Shown: positions 34,671 to 43,399 of the stretch, in pieces
Layout: each line of letters starts with the position of its first letter
Position numbering within the stretch: position 1 is the first letter of the stretch
DNA from: Lentisphaerota bacterium
Lineage (GTDB): Bacteria; Verrucomicrobiota; Lentisphaeria; Victivallales; Victivallaceae
Assembly: GCA_015061745.1 (NCBI GenBank)
Contig: SUWB01000001.1
Location: forward strand, 124,001-188,000
Reading direction: 5' to 3'
DNA: 64,000 nucleotides
Translations under genes and position numbers: made by a program
The notes under the pieces: model-generated
Seen by the model: the letters and a program-made list of their open reading frames with translations, nothing else
Database searches by the model: none
What the model was told of the DNA's origin: nothing

Positions 34671-36029
34671 TTAAAGTTTTTTATTCTGCCATTTTCCGTA
34701 AAGCAAAAAGAGCAGACTTAACAATGCCGTGATCCCCTGATACATTATCTCCGTCGACCAGGCAACTGCAGGAGTCGGACGGCATTTTACGATGACAAAC
34801 CAGACAAACACAGCATAGAAAATAAGGTTTATAAACTCTATTGCCACTGTCGTTTTGACCGCCCCCGTACCCGAAACAGTATTAAAAAGAATGAAGGCAA
34901 AAATCTGAATAAAACTGGCACAACTCATAACATAGGTCACATCAATTGATGCAGAAATCAATTCGGGATTGTCCGTATAGATCCGCAAAGAAAGCTCCGG
35001 AAAGATAACATAAAACAACAAAAGCGGCGTAACCAACAGCACTGCGGACACCATAATCTTGTTGACAAGCCGCCAGACTTGAGAAATTTTCCCTTCTCCT
35101 ATCAAGTTGCTGACCAGAGAATTTGCCGCTGTTGCAAATGCGTGGATAATAATAAAAGGCAACGCCGACAACGTCCGTGCCAGGTTGATTACAGCCAGCG
35201 GCCTCTCACCCAGATATTCCACGGCAACAAAGAAGAAGAACCATACCCCCACCGCAAGAAAAGGCTGAAGCATCATCCAGCAGGAAACAGAAAATACCTT
35301 TTTCAATATTCCCGGATTGACCAGAGCAGCAATATGCTCAAACCCGTATTTTTTCAAATCCACGAATTTCAAAGTGTAGAATACATAGAATCCTAAAGCA
35401 ATGACTTCAGAGATCGTTGAGGCAAGAGCAGCCCCGCCGATCCCCATTTCAGGCATTCCATACTTACCGAAAATCAGTCCGTAATTCAGCACGATATTGG
35501 AAAGCACCATTACAATGGAACTGTATGTCAATATGCGGGTTTGGGCGATTCCCACATAAAAGGCCCGGAATATGGCCGAACCGAAAACAAACAGCAATCC
35601 CCAGACCCGCCAGTCAAGATATTCTATCGTCGCCTTGCAAATTGCCGGCGACTGGATCAGATGGGGCAAAAACACAGGTGAAAGAAATTTTATGCCCAAT
35701 ATCAATATAAGAGAGAGAACAAGAAGAAAGAATCCTCCGGCATAACAGATCTTTCCGATTTCAGCAAATTCCTTTTCGCCATTCCTGCGGGCGATCAGGA
35801 TTTGAGCTCCGAAACTGAACCCGGTTCCCAGAACAAAAAAAGCCAGAAAATAGACCATTCCCAAGGCCGAAGCCCCCAGAGCAACTTCACTGACACGCCC
35901 CAGAAAAGCCGTATCGGTCATACCGATAACGTGCTCCATAAGCATACTTACCAATATGGGAAGCGTAACTGCACTTATTTTTTTATAGGAATAACATCCT
36001 TTTGCATCAAATTCAACCGTTTTTTCCAT
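34671..36029 (-). CDS. MATE-family efflux transporter
   Basis: A 452-residue polytopic membrane protein with about twelve helices in two similar halves. The N-terminal MEHVIGMTDTAFLGRVSEVALGASALG has the MATE pattern (PxxxxxxxxxxxxxxVDxxxxG-like), and the second half begins near residue 235. The family exports drugs, cationic metabolites or polysaccharide precursors using Na+ or H+ gradients. It is monocistronic with its own promoter. A second MATE gene, on the plus strand at 38885, is only distantly similar. Confidence 0.93.
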   Translation of the reverse strand: MEKTVEFDAKGCYSYKKISAVTLPILVSMLMEHVIGMTDTAFLGRVSEVALGASALGMVYFLAFFVLGTGFSFGAQILIARRNGEKEFAEIGKICYAGGFFLLVLSLILILGIKFLSPVFLPHLIQSPAICKATIEYLDWRVWGLLFVFGSAIFRAFYVGIAQTRILTYSSIVMVLSNIVLNYGLIFGKYGMPEMGIGGAALASTISEVIALGFYVFYTLKFVDLKKYGFEHIAALVNPGILKKVFSVSCWMMLQPFLAVGVWFFFFVAVEYLGERPLAVINLARTLSALPFIIIHAFATAANSLVSNLIGEGKISQVWRLVNKIMVSAVLLVTPLLLFYVIFPELSLRIYTDNPELISASIDVTYVMSCASFIQIFAFILFNTVSGTGAVKTTVAIEFINLIFYAVFVWFVIVKCRPTPAVAWSTEIMYQGITALLSLLFLLYGKWQNKKL

Positions 36030-36058
36030 TTCAGATCCCTGTTTTATGTCAAGGTTAT

Positions 36059-36087
36059 AATATACACTTCAAAGGGCACCGATTCAA
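36059..36087 (-). promoter_or_regulatory. Promoter of the minus-strand MATE gene
   Basis: On the minus strand TTGAAT (36087-36082), 17-bp spacer, TATATT (36064-36059), 30 bp before the start. Confidence 0.8.
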
Positions 36088-36216
36088 CCGTTTTTCCCTC
36101 CAAAAACGAAAATCAAAGCCATAAGCTCAAATATATTCAGAACTTGAAACTGTTCAATATTTCTCCCGGTCCGTTCCTGCCGGCAAACTGTTGTTTGCAA
36201 TTTTTGTACACCTTGC

Positions 36217-36244
36217 TTGAAAAAATTTCTGCAAGGAGTATATT
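36217..36244 (+). promoter_or_regulatory. Promoter of the alpha/beta hydrolase gene at 36291
   Basis: TTGAAA (36217-36222), 16-bp spacer, TATATT (36239-36244). Confidence 0.8.
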
Positions 36245-36290
36245 AGGTAGAAAGAATACTTGCAGCCCCCAAATATAACAGGAACGGATA

Positions 36291-37103
36291 ATGAAAAACA
36301 GTTATTACAGTTATTATCTCGACTCCCCTCTGGTGACAGGGCGGGTATTTGATATTTTTGACGTGTCTCCCGGTGTCGAAGCCAAAGATACGGCCATCTT
36401 TTTTATTCACGGGGGCGGCTGGCGGGGCGGTTCCCGATTGAATTACCACACCTTGATGGATGCCTTTTCGGAACGGGGATATATTACAGCGACAACCGAT
36501 TACCGGCTCAAGGCAAAAAATGCCTTTGAACAGTTGTCAGATATCCGGGAAAGTTTTGATTGTTTTGTTCAATACCTTATTGACCGGGGCAGACCTTGCA
36601 ATATTTCTGTTCACGCTTCATCAGCGGGGGCACATCTTGCGTCGCTCTTGTGTTGTGCCCTTCCGGGGGAATGCGGCGAGGATATTTCCCGTCTGAAACA
36701 TCCTGAGATCCGTCCTGTATCAGCAGTGCTTCAATCGACACCTTATGACTTTCTGCCTTATGACTGGCGGATCCCTGACTTCTGGAATGTAATGCAGAAC
36801 ATTGCCGGTGTTCCCTATGAACAAGCTCCTGAAATCTACGAAAAACTCTCCTTGAAAAATTATATCAGAGAGGACAATCCGCCGCTCTTTTTTATGGAAG
36901 GGGAATTTGAGCATCTCTTTCCGATTGATCTGAATATGAAGATCGTTCAAAAACACAAAGAAATGAATATCCCCTCCCGGCTCAAGATCTATCCCCAAAT
37001 GGAACACGGCTTTTTCTTTGAACTCAGACGGCAGATGCAGATCGAGGCTTTTGAGGACAATTGTAAATTTCTTGAAGGAGTTCTGCCAGAGCCTCAGAAG
37101 TGA
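36291..37103 (+). CDS. Alpha/beta hydrolase, esterase of the HGGG (hormone-sensitive lipase-like) type
   Basis: A 270-residue cytoplasmic hydrolase. The oxyanion motif is FFIHGGGWRGGS (about residues 38-49). The nucleophile is in HASSAGAHLAS (Ser near 108-109), and the likely catalytic Asp/His pair lies in the last 60 residues, the histidine in MEHGFFFEL. Deacetylation of a sugar ester is possible, given the esterases elsewhere in the window, but the substrate is unknown. AGGAACGG precedes the ATG. Confidence 0.85.
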   Translation: MKNSYYSYYLDSPLVTGRVFDIFDVSPGVEAKDTAIFFIHGGGWRGGSRLNYHTLMDAFSERGYITATTDYRLKAKNAFEQLSDIRESFDCFVQYLIDRGRPCNISVHASSAGAHLASLLCCALPGECGEDISRLKHPEIRPVSAVLQSTPYDFLPYDWRIPDFWNVMQNIAGVPYEQAPEIYEKLSLKNYIREDNPPLFFMEGEFEHLFPIDLNMKIVQKHKEMNIPSRLKIYPQMEHGFFFELRRQMQIEAFEDNCKFLEGVLPEPQK

Positions 37104-37460
37104 ACCGCTCCGAAACATTGTGAACACAGATTTGGCAGTGTGAGTACAAAAAAGATGCGAAAAAGAATGAAACAAAGAGGCTGACTTCCCGTTTTTTCAA
37201 ACAGCAGGAATCCACTATACAGTTTTTTCCGTGGCTCAATAACGCAGGAAAGAGAGCTATGGCTCTGGCTCACCACGTCAGACAAATCGGTCGGGATATG
37301 AACATCCGGAATTATGAAAAGACCGGATGCTCACAGAATCAGGTCGATTCGGAAAAAACTCCTCTCCCGGTAAATCAAATCAATAAAAATTCCCTGATAC
37401 CATAGAGAGTGTCAGGGGGATTTTTTGCCACATTCCCTGTACGGGAAAGTTTGCAGAAAC
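37104..37460. other. Gene-poor interval with a possible 48-codon ORF
   Basis: The longest stretch without a firm gene. A small plus-strand ORF at 37259-37405 begins ATG GCT after GGAAAGAG and would encode a 48-residue basic peptide (MALAHHVRQIGRDMNIRNYE...). Its stop lies inside the terminator stem, so it is doubtful. It could equally be an untranslated tail or small RNA ending at that terminator. No promoter was recognised inside the interval. Confidence 0.3.
37392..37426. terminator. Bidirectional terminator between the esterase side and rhaA
   Basis: Nine-bp stem CCCTGATAC (37392-37400) with GTGTCAGGG (37409-37417, one G-T pair), followed by a T run at 37421-37426 on plus; an A run to the left gives a T tract on minus. 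Confidence 0.85.
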
Positions 37461-38714
37461 TCAGCGGCGTTTGAACTGAACTTCCTTTTCGTAGCATTCG
37501 ATTTCATCCATAAAAGAAATTCCTGCCGGGACGTTATATTGAGCACAAAAATAATCATAGACCGCCCCCAGCGGCAGCTGTTTGAACTCCTCAAGGAGAG
37601 CCAGTTTCCGGGTGTTGCCGAATTTCTTTTCCAGTGCAGCCAATTCCTTACCGGGCTGGAGCAAAGCGGAAAGAAGGGCTTTTTGCATATTTCTTGTACC
37701 GATCGTCCAAGCCGCAAGCCGGTTGATGGTTGCGTCAAAATAATCAAGTCCGATATGAACTTTTCGGGCCCCATTACGGACGATTTCAGCGGCAATAGCC
37801 TGAAGTTCATCGTCAAAAAGCACGACGTGGTCAGAATCCCAGCGGACAGGACGGCTGACGTGAAGCAATATCTCATCAAGGAAACAGAGCACTGAACTGA
37901 TCTTGTCGCTGATAACTTCAGTGGGATGAAAATGTCCGGAGTCAAGACAGAGCAGAAGATTGTTTTTCACGGCATAAGCAAGATAAAATTCGCTGGACCC
38001 CACTGTGCAGCTTTCGACTCCGATGCCGAAAAGTTTGGATTCCACTGCATCACGCATATACTTTGCGGGCAGTTTTTCAGCAAAAAGAGCATCCAGAGAT
38101 TCCATAAGTCTCATTCTGGCTCCGGCGCGGTCAACTGTTACGTCTTTGAAACCGTCCGGGATCCAGGTGTTCATAATGCAGCATTTGCCCAATTCTTTGC
38201 CGATGGCGGCGGAAATCTTGCGGCAGGCAATGCCGTGTTCGATCCAATACTGGCGGATCTTTTTGTCAGGATGTGCCAGCGTCAGATTGTCGGCAGCTTT
38301 GGGATGTCCGAAAAAAGTGGGATTGAAATCAAGGCCGCATTGCTGCTGTTTTGCCCAGTCGATCCAGCTTTGAAAGTGGCAGACTTCGATTTTATTGCGT
38401 TCAACAGCTTTGTCTGCATCAAGGTAAATGGCGTGCAGATTCAACCGTTTTGCACCGGGAATAAGACGGAAAGCCTGATCGAGATCATTGCGGAGTTCTT
38501 CCGGATTCCTGGCTCTGCCGGGATAGTTCCCTGTTGACAGGATCCCCCCGGAAGTACCGCCTGCGTGCTTCTCAAAACCGTTGACATCATCTCCCTGCCA
38601 GCAGTGCAGAGAAATGGGGATCGTTGCCAATGCGGCAAGAGCTTTTTCAACATCAATGCCCCATTGGGCATATTGTTCACAAGCAAGTTTGAAATTTTTT
38701 TCGATATGTTTCAT
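37461..38714 (-). CDS. rhaA: L-rhamnose isomerase
   Basis: A 417-residue cytoplasmic metalloenzyme converting L-rhamnose to L-rhamnulose, the first step of rhamnose catabolism. The N-terminus has PISLHCWQGDDVNGFE (about residues 33-48), a family signature, followed by LSTGNYPGRARN. Metal-ligand segments include DFNPTFFGHPKA and the CLDSGHFHPTE region, with the late motif DSDHVVLFDDE. Length matches RhaA. No rhaB or rhaD is in the window, so the rest of the pathway is elsewhere. It is consistent with pectin or deoxy-hexose use. Own promoter and terminator. Confidence 0.95.
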   Translation of the reverse strand: MKHIEKNFKLACEQYAQWGIDVEKALAALATIPISLHCWQGDDVNGFEKHAGGTSGGILSTGNYPGRARNPEELRNDLDQAFRLIPGAKRLNLHAIYLDADKAVERNKIEVCHFQSWIDWAKQQQCGLDFNPTFFGHPKAADNLTLAHPDKKIRQYWIEHGIACRKISAAIGKELGKCCIMNTWIPDGFKDVTVDRAGARMRLMESLDALFAEKLPAKYMRDAVESKLFGIGVESCTVGSSEFYLAYAVKNNLLLCLDSGHFHPTEVISDKISSVLCFLDEILLHVSRPVRWDSDHVVLFDDELQAIAAEIVRNGARKVHIGLDYFDATINRLAAWTIGTRNMQKALLSALLQPGKELAALEKKFGNTRKLALLEEFKQLPLGAVYDYFCAQYNVPAGISFMDEIECYEKEVQFKRR

Positions 38715-38758
38715 CGTTCAGACAACTCCTTGAAATGTACAAATCAACAATTTTTTTT

Positions 38759-38787
38759 AATATACCTCAAAGAATCCGATATGTCAA
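38759..38787 (-). promoter_or_regulatory. Consensus promoter of rhaA
   Basis: On the minus strand TTGACA (38787-38782), 17-bp spacer, TATATT (38764-38759), 45 bp before the start. Divergent to the MATE promoter at 38818. Confidence 0.85.
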
Positions 38788-38817
38788 ATCAAAAATTTTT
38801 TCTTCCGTCAAATCCTG

Positions 38818-38846
38818 TTGAAAAAAACGTCCGGAAGTGGTATATT
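38818..38846 (+). promoter_or_regulatory. Promoter of the plus-strand MATE/HAD operon
   Basis: TTGAAA (38818-38823), 17-bp spacer, TATATT (38841-38846). It overlaps the upstream open frame and so argues for the start at 38885. Confidence 0.85.
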
Positions 38847-38884
38847 ATGTAAATCAAAAAACTGTTTTATGGAGTTTTTTTATT

Positions 38885-40270
38885 ATGGCACTCAACCGCT
38901 ACAATATGGATATGTGCAACGGTCCCCTCCTTGGGAAAATGATCCGTTATGCGATCCCTCTTGCCCTCACTTATATTCTGCAATTGACATTTCACGCTGC
39001 CGACTTGATCATTATCGGCAATTTCGGTTCCTACGAGTCGATGGCCGCCATTGGCACAACCGCCGATTTGGTCAACCTGATAGTCAATATGCTGGTGGGG
39101 ATTTCAGTCGGAGCCAATGTTCTGGCAGCTCAGTATTATGGGGCTAAAGACAGAAAAAACACCAGCAGGACAATACACACCGCAATGCTTTTTTCAGTTC
39201 TGGGCGGTGTGGTAATGGCTTTGCTTGGAATAGTCACCTGTATCCCGGCTTTGCGGATGATCAATGTGCCCTCTGAACTCCTGCCTCAGTCAGCTCTCTA
39301 TATGAGAATCATTTTTCTCGGATTGCCCTTTTCGATGATCTACAATTTCGGCTGTTCCATTTTAAGAGCAGGCGGAGACACTCAACGTCCTTTGTATTTT
39401 CTTATTGCGGCCGGAATATTAAATGTGGCATTGAATCTGCTTTTTGTGGCCGTTTTCAAATGGGATGTCGCGGGTGTTGCTATTGCAACCATTTTTTCCC
39501 AGGGGCTTTCCGCTTTTCTTGTATTAAAGGCTATGATGTCGGGACGGGGCTCCAGCCGTTTGATCTTGCGGAATCTGCACATTGATTATCCCACTTTGCG
39601 CCGCCTTCTGGCTTATGGCGTTCCTGCCGGGATACAGGGAATCTTCTTTTCTCTTTCCAATATCATCATTCAGGGTGCGATCAATACTTTCGGCTCCCGG
39701 GCTATGGCAGGTATGACTGCCACCGTTTGTATGGAATGGCTTTTATATTCTGCCGTCCATTCAGCTCAGCAGACGACCATTGTTTTTGTGGGACAGAATT
39801 ATGGGGCAAAGCATCCTCAGCGGATCATCCGCAGTTTGTATCTGGGCTTTGCCGGAGCCGCTTTGATCGGTGCTGTACTGGGAACCATTATGACCTGCAG
39901 CGGAAGTTTTTTATTGAGCCTTTTCAACTCTGATCCTGAAGTGATCAAATGGGGGTTGCTCCGTATCAAAATCGTTTTCACGACCTACTTTATCTGCGGA
40001 CTTATGGATGTTGCCGCAGGTGCCTTGAGGGGGTTGGGACACTCTATTATCCCGACAGTATCGGCACTGCTTTTTGCCTGCGGATTCCGGATCATCTGGA
40101 TCAACACTGTTTTTGAAGCCCACAGGAGTATTGAAGTATTAGCTTTGGCCTATCCTCTGTCGTGGACGATCACGTTTGTTGTAAACGGTCTTTTTCTTTG
40201 GTATTTCTGCCGCAAACTGCAGCCCGCCCGGCAAAACGAAGCTTCTTTCATCACGCTGCAGAAGCATTGA
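38885..40270 (+). CDS. MATE-family efflux transporter
   Basis: A 461-residue membrane protein with about twelve helices in two halves. Typical segments are MIRYAIPLALTYILQLTFHAADLIIIGNFGS at the N-terminus and YGVPAGIQGIFFSLSNIIIQGAIN in the second half. It belongs to the NorM/DinF-like multidrug/toxin extrusion family. The frame opens at 38837, but the promoter -10 box lies within that extension, so ATG 38885 (GGAG 12 bp upstream) is used. The HAD phosphatase gene follows 21 bp later on the same transcript; a functional link is unclear. Confidence 0.93.
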   Translation: MALNRYNMDMCNGPLLGKMIRYAIPLALTYILQLTFHAADLIIIGNFGSYESMAAIGTTADLVNLIVNMLVGISVGANVLAAQYYGAKDRKNTSRTIHTAMLFSVLGGVVMALLGIVTCIPALRMINVPSELLPQSALYMRIIFLGLPFSMIYNFGCSILRAGGDTQRPLYFLIAAGILNVALNLLFVAVFKWDVAGVAIATIFSQGLSAFLVLKAMMSGRGSSRLILRNLHIDYPTLRRLLAYGVPAGIQGIFFSLSNIIIQGAINTFGSRAMAGMTATVCMEWLLYSAVHSAQQTTIVFVGQNYGAKHPQRIIRSLYLGFAGAALIGAVLGTIMTCSGSFLLSLFNSDPEVIKWGLLRIKIVFTTYFICGLMDVAAGALRGLGHSIIPTVSALLFACGFRIIWINTVFEAHRSIEVLALAYPLSWTITFVVNGLFLWYFCRKLQPARQNEASFITLQKH

Positions 40271-40291
40271 AACAGCCAAGGAGTGTTTACT

Positions 40292-41149
40292 GTGTTTGAA
40301 ACTTTTACTGAATATTTCCTCCGTTGCGGCAGAGAGAGATTTGAAGCAATCCTTTTTGATATTGACGGGACCCTTTCAGCCGGGGGGAAAGCTCTGCCCG
40401 GTGCCCGGGAGCTTCTTTTGCTGCTTGAAGAACAGAAGTTTCCTTACATACTGCTGACCAATGACAGCTGCAATTCCCACAAAGAAAAAGCTGCCATATT
40501 GCATAAGGGAAATATTCCTGTTCCGGAAGATAGGATCTATTCCTGCGGAGATGTGCTCAAACTCTGGAAGAAAAATTCTAATTACCAGGGACAACTCCTT
40601 TTCCGCTGCGGGAAATTGGGAAATCCGGACTATGCCGAACTTGCCGGAATAAATACCACGAATGATCCGGAACAGCTCCCGCAATGTGCCGGTGTCATCT
40701 GGGGGGAAGGCTCTTATGATTGGAAAACGGCAATGGAAGGAGTTTTCAACTTCTACCTTGCCAATCCGCAGGCTCCCCTTATTGTGGTCAATCCTGACAG
40801 CTACTGGCCCTCAAGCAGACACAGCGGTATGGGGATCGGCAGCGGTGCTCAGGCAAGATTCATCTGTACGGTACTGCAAGATGCGGGGATCACGGTTGAA
40901 CCTTTTTATATAGGGAAACCATATCCGCCTGTTTATCAGGGGATTATGGCAGAGCTTTCTGAGCTGCTCGACCGCAGGATCGCTCCTGAAAGAATTGCGA
41001 TGGTGGGGGATTCTCTTGCTTCTGATATTCAGGGAGCCAATGCTAACGGGTTGTGTTCCTGTCTGGTATTGAGCGGCATAACGACACTTACTCTTGCTGA
41101 AGCTGCTCCTGAGCACCGGAAACCGCAGATGATTTTTTCCAGTGTATGA
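40292..41149 (+). CDS. HAD-superfamily sugar-phosphatase-like hydrolase (NagD type)
   Basis: A 285-residue phosphatase of the HAD class with a large C2-type cap. Motif I is ILFDIDGTLSAGG (Asp nucleophile near residue 24), motif II is YILLTNDS, and motif III/IV is in RIAMVGDSLASDIQGANANG. The family dephosphorylates sugar phosphates or nucleotides (NagD, AraL, phosphoglycolate phosphatase). Start: GTG 40292 lies 8 bp after AAGGAG (40278-40283); the earlier GTG at 40283 overlaps that site and is rejected. Confidence 0.88.
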   Translation: MFETFTEYFLRCGRERFEAILFDIDGTLSAGGKALPGARELLLLLEEQKFPYILLTNDSCNSHKEKAAILHKGNIPVPEDRIYSCGDVLKLWKKNSNYQGQLLFRCGKLGNPDYAELAGINTTNDPEQLPQCAGVIWGEGSYDWKTAMEGVFNFYLANPQAPLIVVNPDSYWPSSRHSGMGIGSGAQARFICTVLQDAGITVEPFYIGKPYPPVYQGIMAELSELLDRRIAPERIAMVGDSLASDIQGANANGLCSCLVLSGITTLTLAEAAPEHRKPQMIFSSV

Positions 41150-41177
41150 TTTTTGCGTAAAATTTCAGAAAAAGCAT

Positions 41178-41205
41178 TTGACATTTGCCGATAAGGTGTT
41201 ATATT
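41178..41205 (+). promoter_or_regulatory. Consensus promoter of the DtxR/MntR-type regulator
   Basis: TTGACA (41178-41183), 16-bp spacer, TATATT (41200-41205), 53 bp before the start. Autoregulation by metal-bound repressor is plausible, but no palindromic operator was recognised. Confidence 0.85.
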
Positions 41206-41258
41206 GACAGAATGTTATCTTTTTCAGATAGTTTCTGTCACAGTATAGAGGATGTGTT

Positions 41259-41927
41259 ATGGCAAAAAAACTTTCGGCAAGTTTAGAAGACTACCTTGAA
41301 GCGATCGCAGAATTAAGTGCGACCGAAGGCCACGCACATACCAAGGAAATTGCCGATAAACTCGGAGTAAAAATGCCCTCTGTAACTGAAGCTCTGAGAC
41401 AGCTGACTGAGACGGGGTGTGTTATTTATCAGGCTCACCAGCCGGTACAGTTGACCGATACCGGCAGAGCTGTTGCCAATGAAATCGTCTTGCGTCATCA
41501 GGTGCTCAAAAGATTTTTTACGGAAATTCTCGGACTGACTCCGGCCAAAGCAGCTGATACAGCTTGTCATCTTGAACACGTTGTGGATGTGGACACTATT
41601 TCACGTTTTGTTATTTTTTCAGATGCTATTTCAGCACGTTCTGATGCCAGAGCTTTGCAAATCCATTTAACGGAAGCTATGAGCAATCTTGAAAAAGAGG
41701 ATTCAGAAAAGTATTGCACCCTCAAAGAGCTTACTGCAGATGAAACCGCTGTTATCGACCGTTTCAGCCGCAATCTTGCCGATCCCGGCCAATATGGTCT
41801 TCAGCCGGGAGATGTTGTGACTCTGAACGGCGTTTCTCTTGACAAAAGCGTTTTCAGAGTTTCCTGCCGGGGCAATTTGCTGGAACTTCCCGTAACTGCT
41901 GCTGAAAATATCTGGTGCAAACGTTAA
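41259..41927 (+). CDS. DtxR/MntR-family metal-dependent transcriptional regulator
   Basis: A 222-residue repressor. It has an N-terminal winged helix (ASLEDYLEAIAELS and HTKEIADKLGVKMPSVTEALRQL, residues 7-50) and a dimerisation/metal domain (ANEIVLRHQVLKRFFTEILGL and ACHLEHVVDVDTISRF, with His and Glu/Asp ligands in the MntR/DtxR pattern). The C-terminus is a FeoA/SH3-like domain (LQPGDVVTLNGVS to the end). It senses Mn2+ or Fe2+ and represses uptake genes. No metal importer is adjacent; the CDF exporter at 30918 is a possible but unproven target. Confidence 0.92.
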   Translation: MAKKLSASLEDYLEAIAELSATEGHAHTKEIADKLGVKMPSVTEALRQLTETGCVIYQAHQPVQLTDTGRAVANEIVLRHQVLKRFFTEILGLTPAKAADTACHLEHVVDVDTISRFVIFSDAISARSDARALQIHLTEAMSNLEKEDSEKYCTLKELTADETAVIDRFSRNLADPGQYGLQPGDVVTLNGVSLDKSVFRVSCRGNLLELPVTAAENIWCKR

Positions 41928-41948
41928 AATTTCTTTTTAAAACAGAAA

Positions 41949-41992
41949 AAGCTGCTGCAAAAGTTGATCTCTTGCAGCAGCTTCGTTGTTTT
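41949..41992. terminator. Bidirectional terminator between the regulator and the Gfo/Idh gene
   Basis: Stem GCTGCTGCAA (41951-41960) with TTGCAGCAGC (41972-41981), loop of 11 bases, A tract left and T-rich tract right; shared by converging genes. Confidence 0.85.
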
Positions 41993-41998
41993 ATGACG

Positions 41999-43255
41999 TC
42001 AGAGGGCGACAGTTTTGCCGGTTTTTCTGGATTCTTCAGCAGCGAACACCATAAGATGACTTTCGAGGGTTTCATCCACACCGCTGAGGACTTTTGAACG
42101 GTCTCCTGTGGCAAGAGCACTGACAAAGGCTTCCATAAGGCCGTAGTCACCGCCGCCGTGGCCGCTGGTGATATTGCCGTCGTTGGCAACGTTGGAGTCA
42201 TATTCCGTCACCTGATCGGTCAGGAAGTTTTTGACCCAGATCATACGGCTGTCAGTTTTGATGTAGCCTCTTGTTCCGAAAATCCGGGTGATACGGCCTT
42301 CGTCATTAAAGGCGGTCATCGTCATTTCAGCAGTACGGTGGTTTTCAAATTCCAAATTGACAGTCTGGTGGTCGACAACATCGTTGTCACAAGCGTAAAC
42401 ACAGCGGCCGTAGGGACCTTCTTTCAGGGCCTTGAGGACGCCTTCAGGGGTCAGGTCGGTGGTGAGCACTGCGGTGGGCCAACAGGTATTCCCTTTGAAA
42501 ATCCGGTCACGCAGATAGATCTTCATAGCTGAATAGGGACAGAAGGCTTCAACTCCGGCCGGACAATCTGTGCAGCGGTCAGCAGCTCCTTCGGGCTGAT
42601 TGGCTTTGTTGAAGTGGAAAAGAGAACCGAAAGAGTGAGCGTTCAAACATTTGAACCCCATTACATAACGGAGCCAGTCCAAATCGTGACAGCACTTGGC
42701 AAGGAGCATAAAACTTGATTCTTCCTCATTCCGCCAGTTGCCCCGGACAAAGGAGTGGGCCTGATGCCAATGCTGGAGTCCTTCAAGATGCTGAATGGAA
42801 ACGATATCTCCGATAACACCGGTATTGAGAACCTCTTTCAGTTTGCGGGTGAAAGCTGTATAACGCAGCACGTGGCACACAGCAAAAGTAACATCGGCTT
42901 CCTTGACGGCGGCAACGATCCTGCGGCAGGCGTCAGCGGTGGGAGCCATCGGCTTTTCAAGGAGGATATTGTAGCCCAGTTTTGCTGCGGCGATAGCGGG
43001 TTCTTCGTGCATTGCATCTTGAGTACAGATCAGAACGGCATCTGCAAATTTGGGACGGGCCAGAACTTCACGCCAGTCACGGAAACGGAGTTCCTCAGGA
43101 ATATTGTGATCGTCCCCCACCCGGTTGCGGTAAAAATCCCGGGGTTCGGCGCAGGCGACGATCTTGGCCTTTTCGGGGTAATTTTTTACAAAGCCGGCAT
43201 ATCCGGTTCCGCGGGAACCGCAGCCGATCACGATCAATTCAGGTACTTTTGCCAT
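41999..43255 (-). CDS. Gfo/Idh/MocA family oxidoreductase with cysteine-rich insert
   Basis: A 418-residue NAD(P)-dependent dehydrogenase-type protein. The Rossmann motif is in LIVIGCGSRGTGYAGF (residues 7-22), the EKPMAPT motif lies near 98, and the conserved CCHDLDWLRYV holds the catalytic-region Asp/His. An insert with four cysteines (CTDCPAGVEAFCPYSA, about residues 235-250) could bind zinc or an iron-sulphur centre; this has been seen in related subfamilies but its role is unclear. Longer than the 349-residue Gfo/Idh at 4478. Monocistronic with its own promoter. Substrate unknown, probably a sugar or aminosugar. Confidence 0.9.
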   Translation of the reverse strand: MAKVPELIVIGCGSRGTGYAGFVKNYPEKAKIVACAEPRDFYRNRVGDDHNIPEELRFRDWREVLARPKFADAVLICTQDAMHEEPAIAAAKLGYNILLEKPMAPTADACRRIVAAVKEADVTFAVCHVLRYTAFTRKLKEVLNTGVIGDIVSIQHLEGLQHWHQAHSFVRGNWRNEEESSFMLLAKCCHDLDWLRYVMGFKCLNAHSFGSLFHFNKANQPEGAADRCTDCPAGVEAFCPYSAMKIYLRDRIFKGNTCWPTAVLTTDLTPEGVLKALKEGPYGRCVYACDNDVVDHQTVNLEFENHRTAEMTMTAFNDEGRITRIFGTRGYIKTDSRMIWVKNFLTDQVTEYDSNVANDGNITSGHGGGDYGLMEAFVSALATGDRSKVLSGVDETLESHLMVFAAEESRKTGKTVAL

Positions 43256-43301
43256 AACGATTATTCCTTAAAAATTATTTTAACGGATGAATCCTTTATT
43301 T

Positions 43302-43330
43302 AATATATCAGTATTTGTACTTTTATTCAA
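43302..43330 (-). promoter_or_regulatory. Promoter of the Gfo/Idh gene at 41999
   Basis: On the minus strand TTGAAT (43330-43325), 17-bp spacer, TATATT (43307-43302). Confidence 0.8.
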
Positions 43331-43399
43331 ATGTAAAAAGAGTTTTTTTCCGCCTGAGTCCCATTTCAAAGTACAAAACGGACGGACGGGAGTGAGCGT

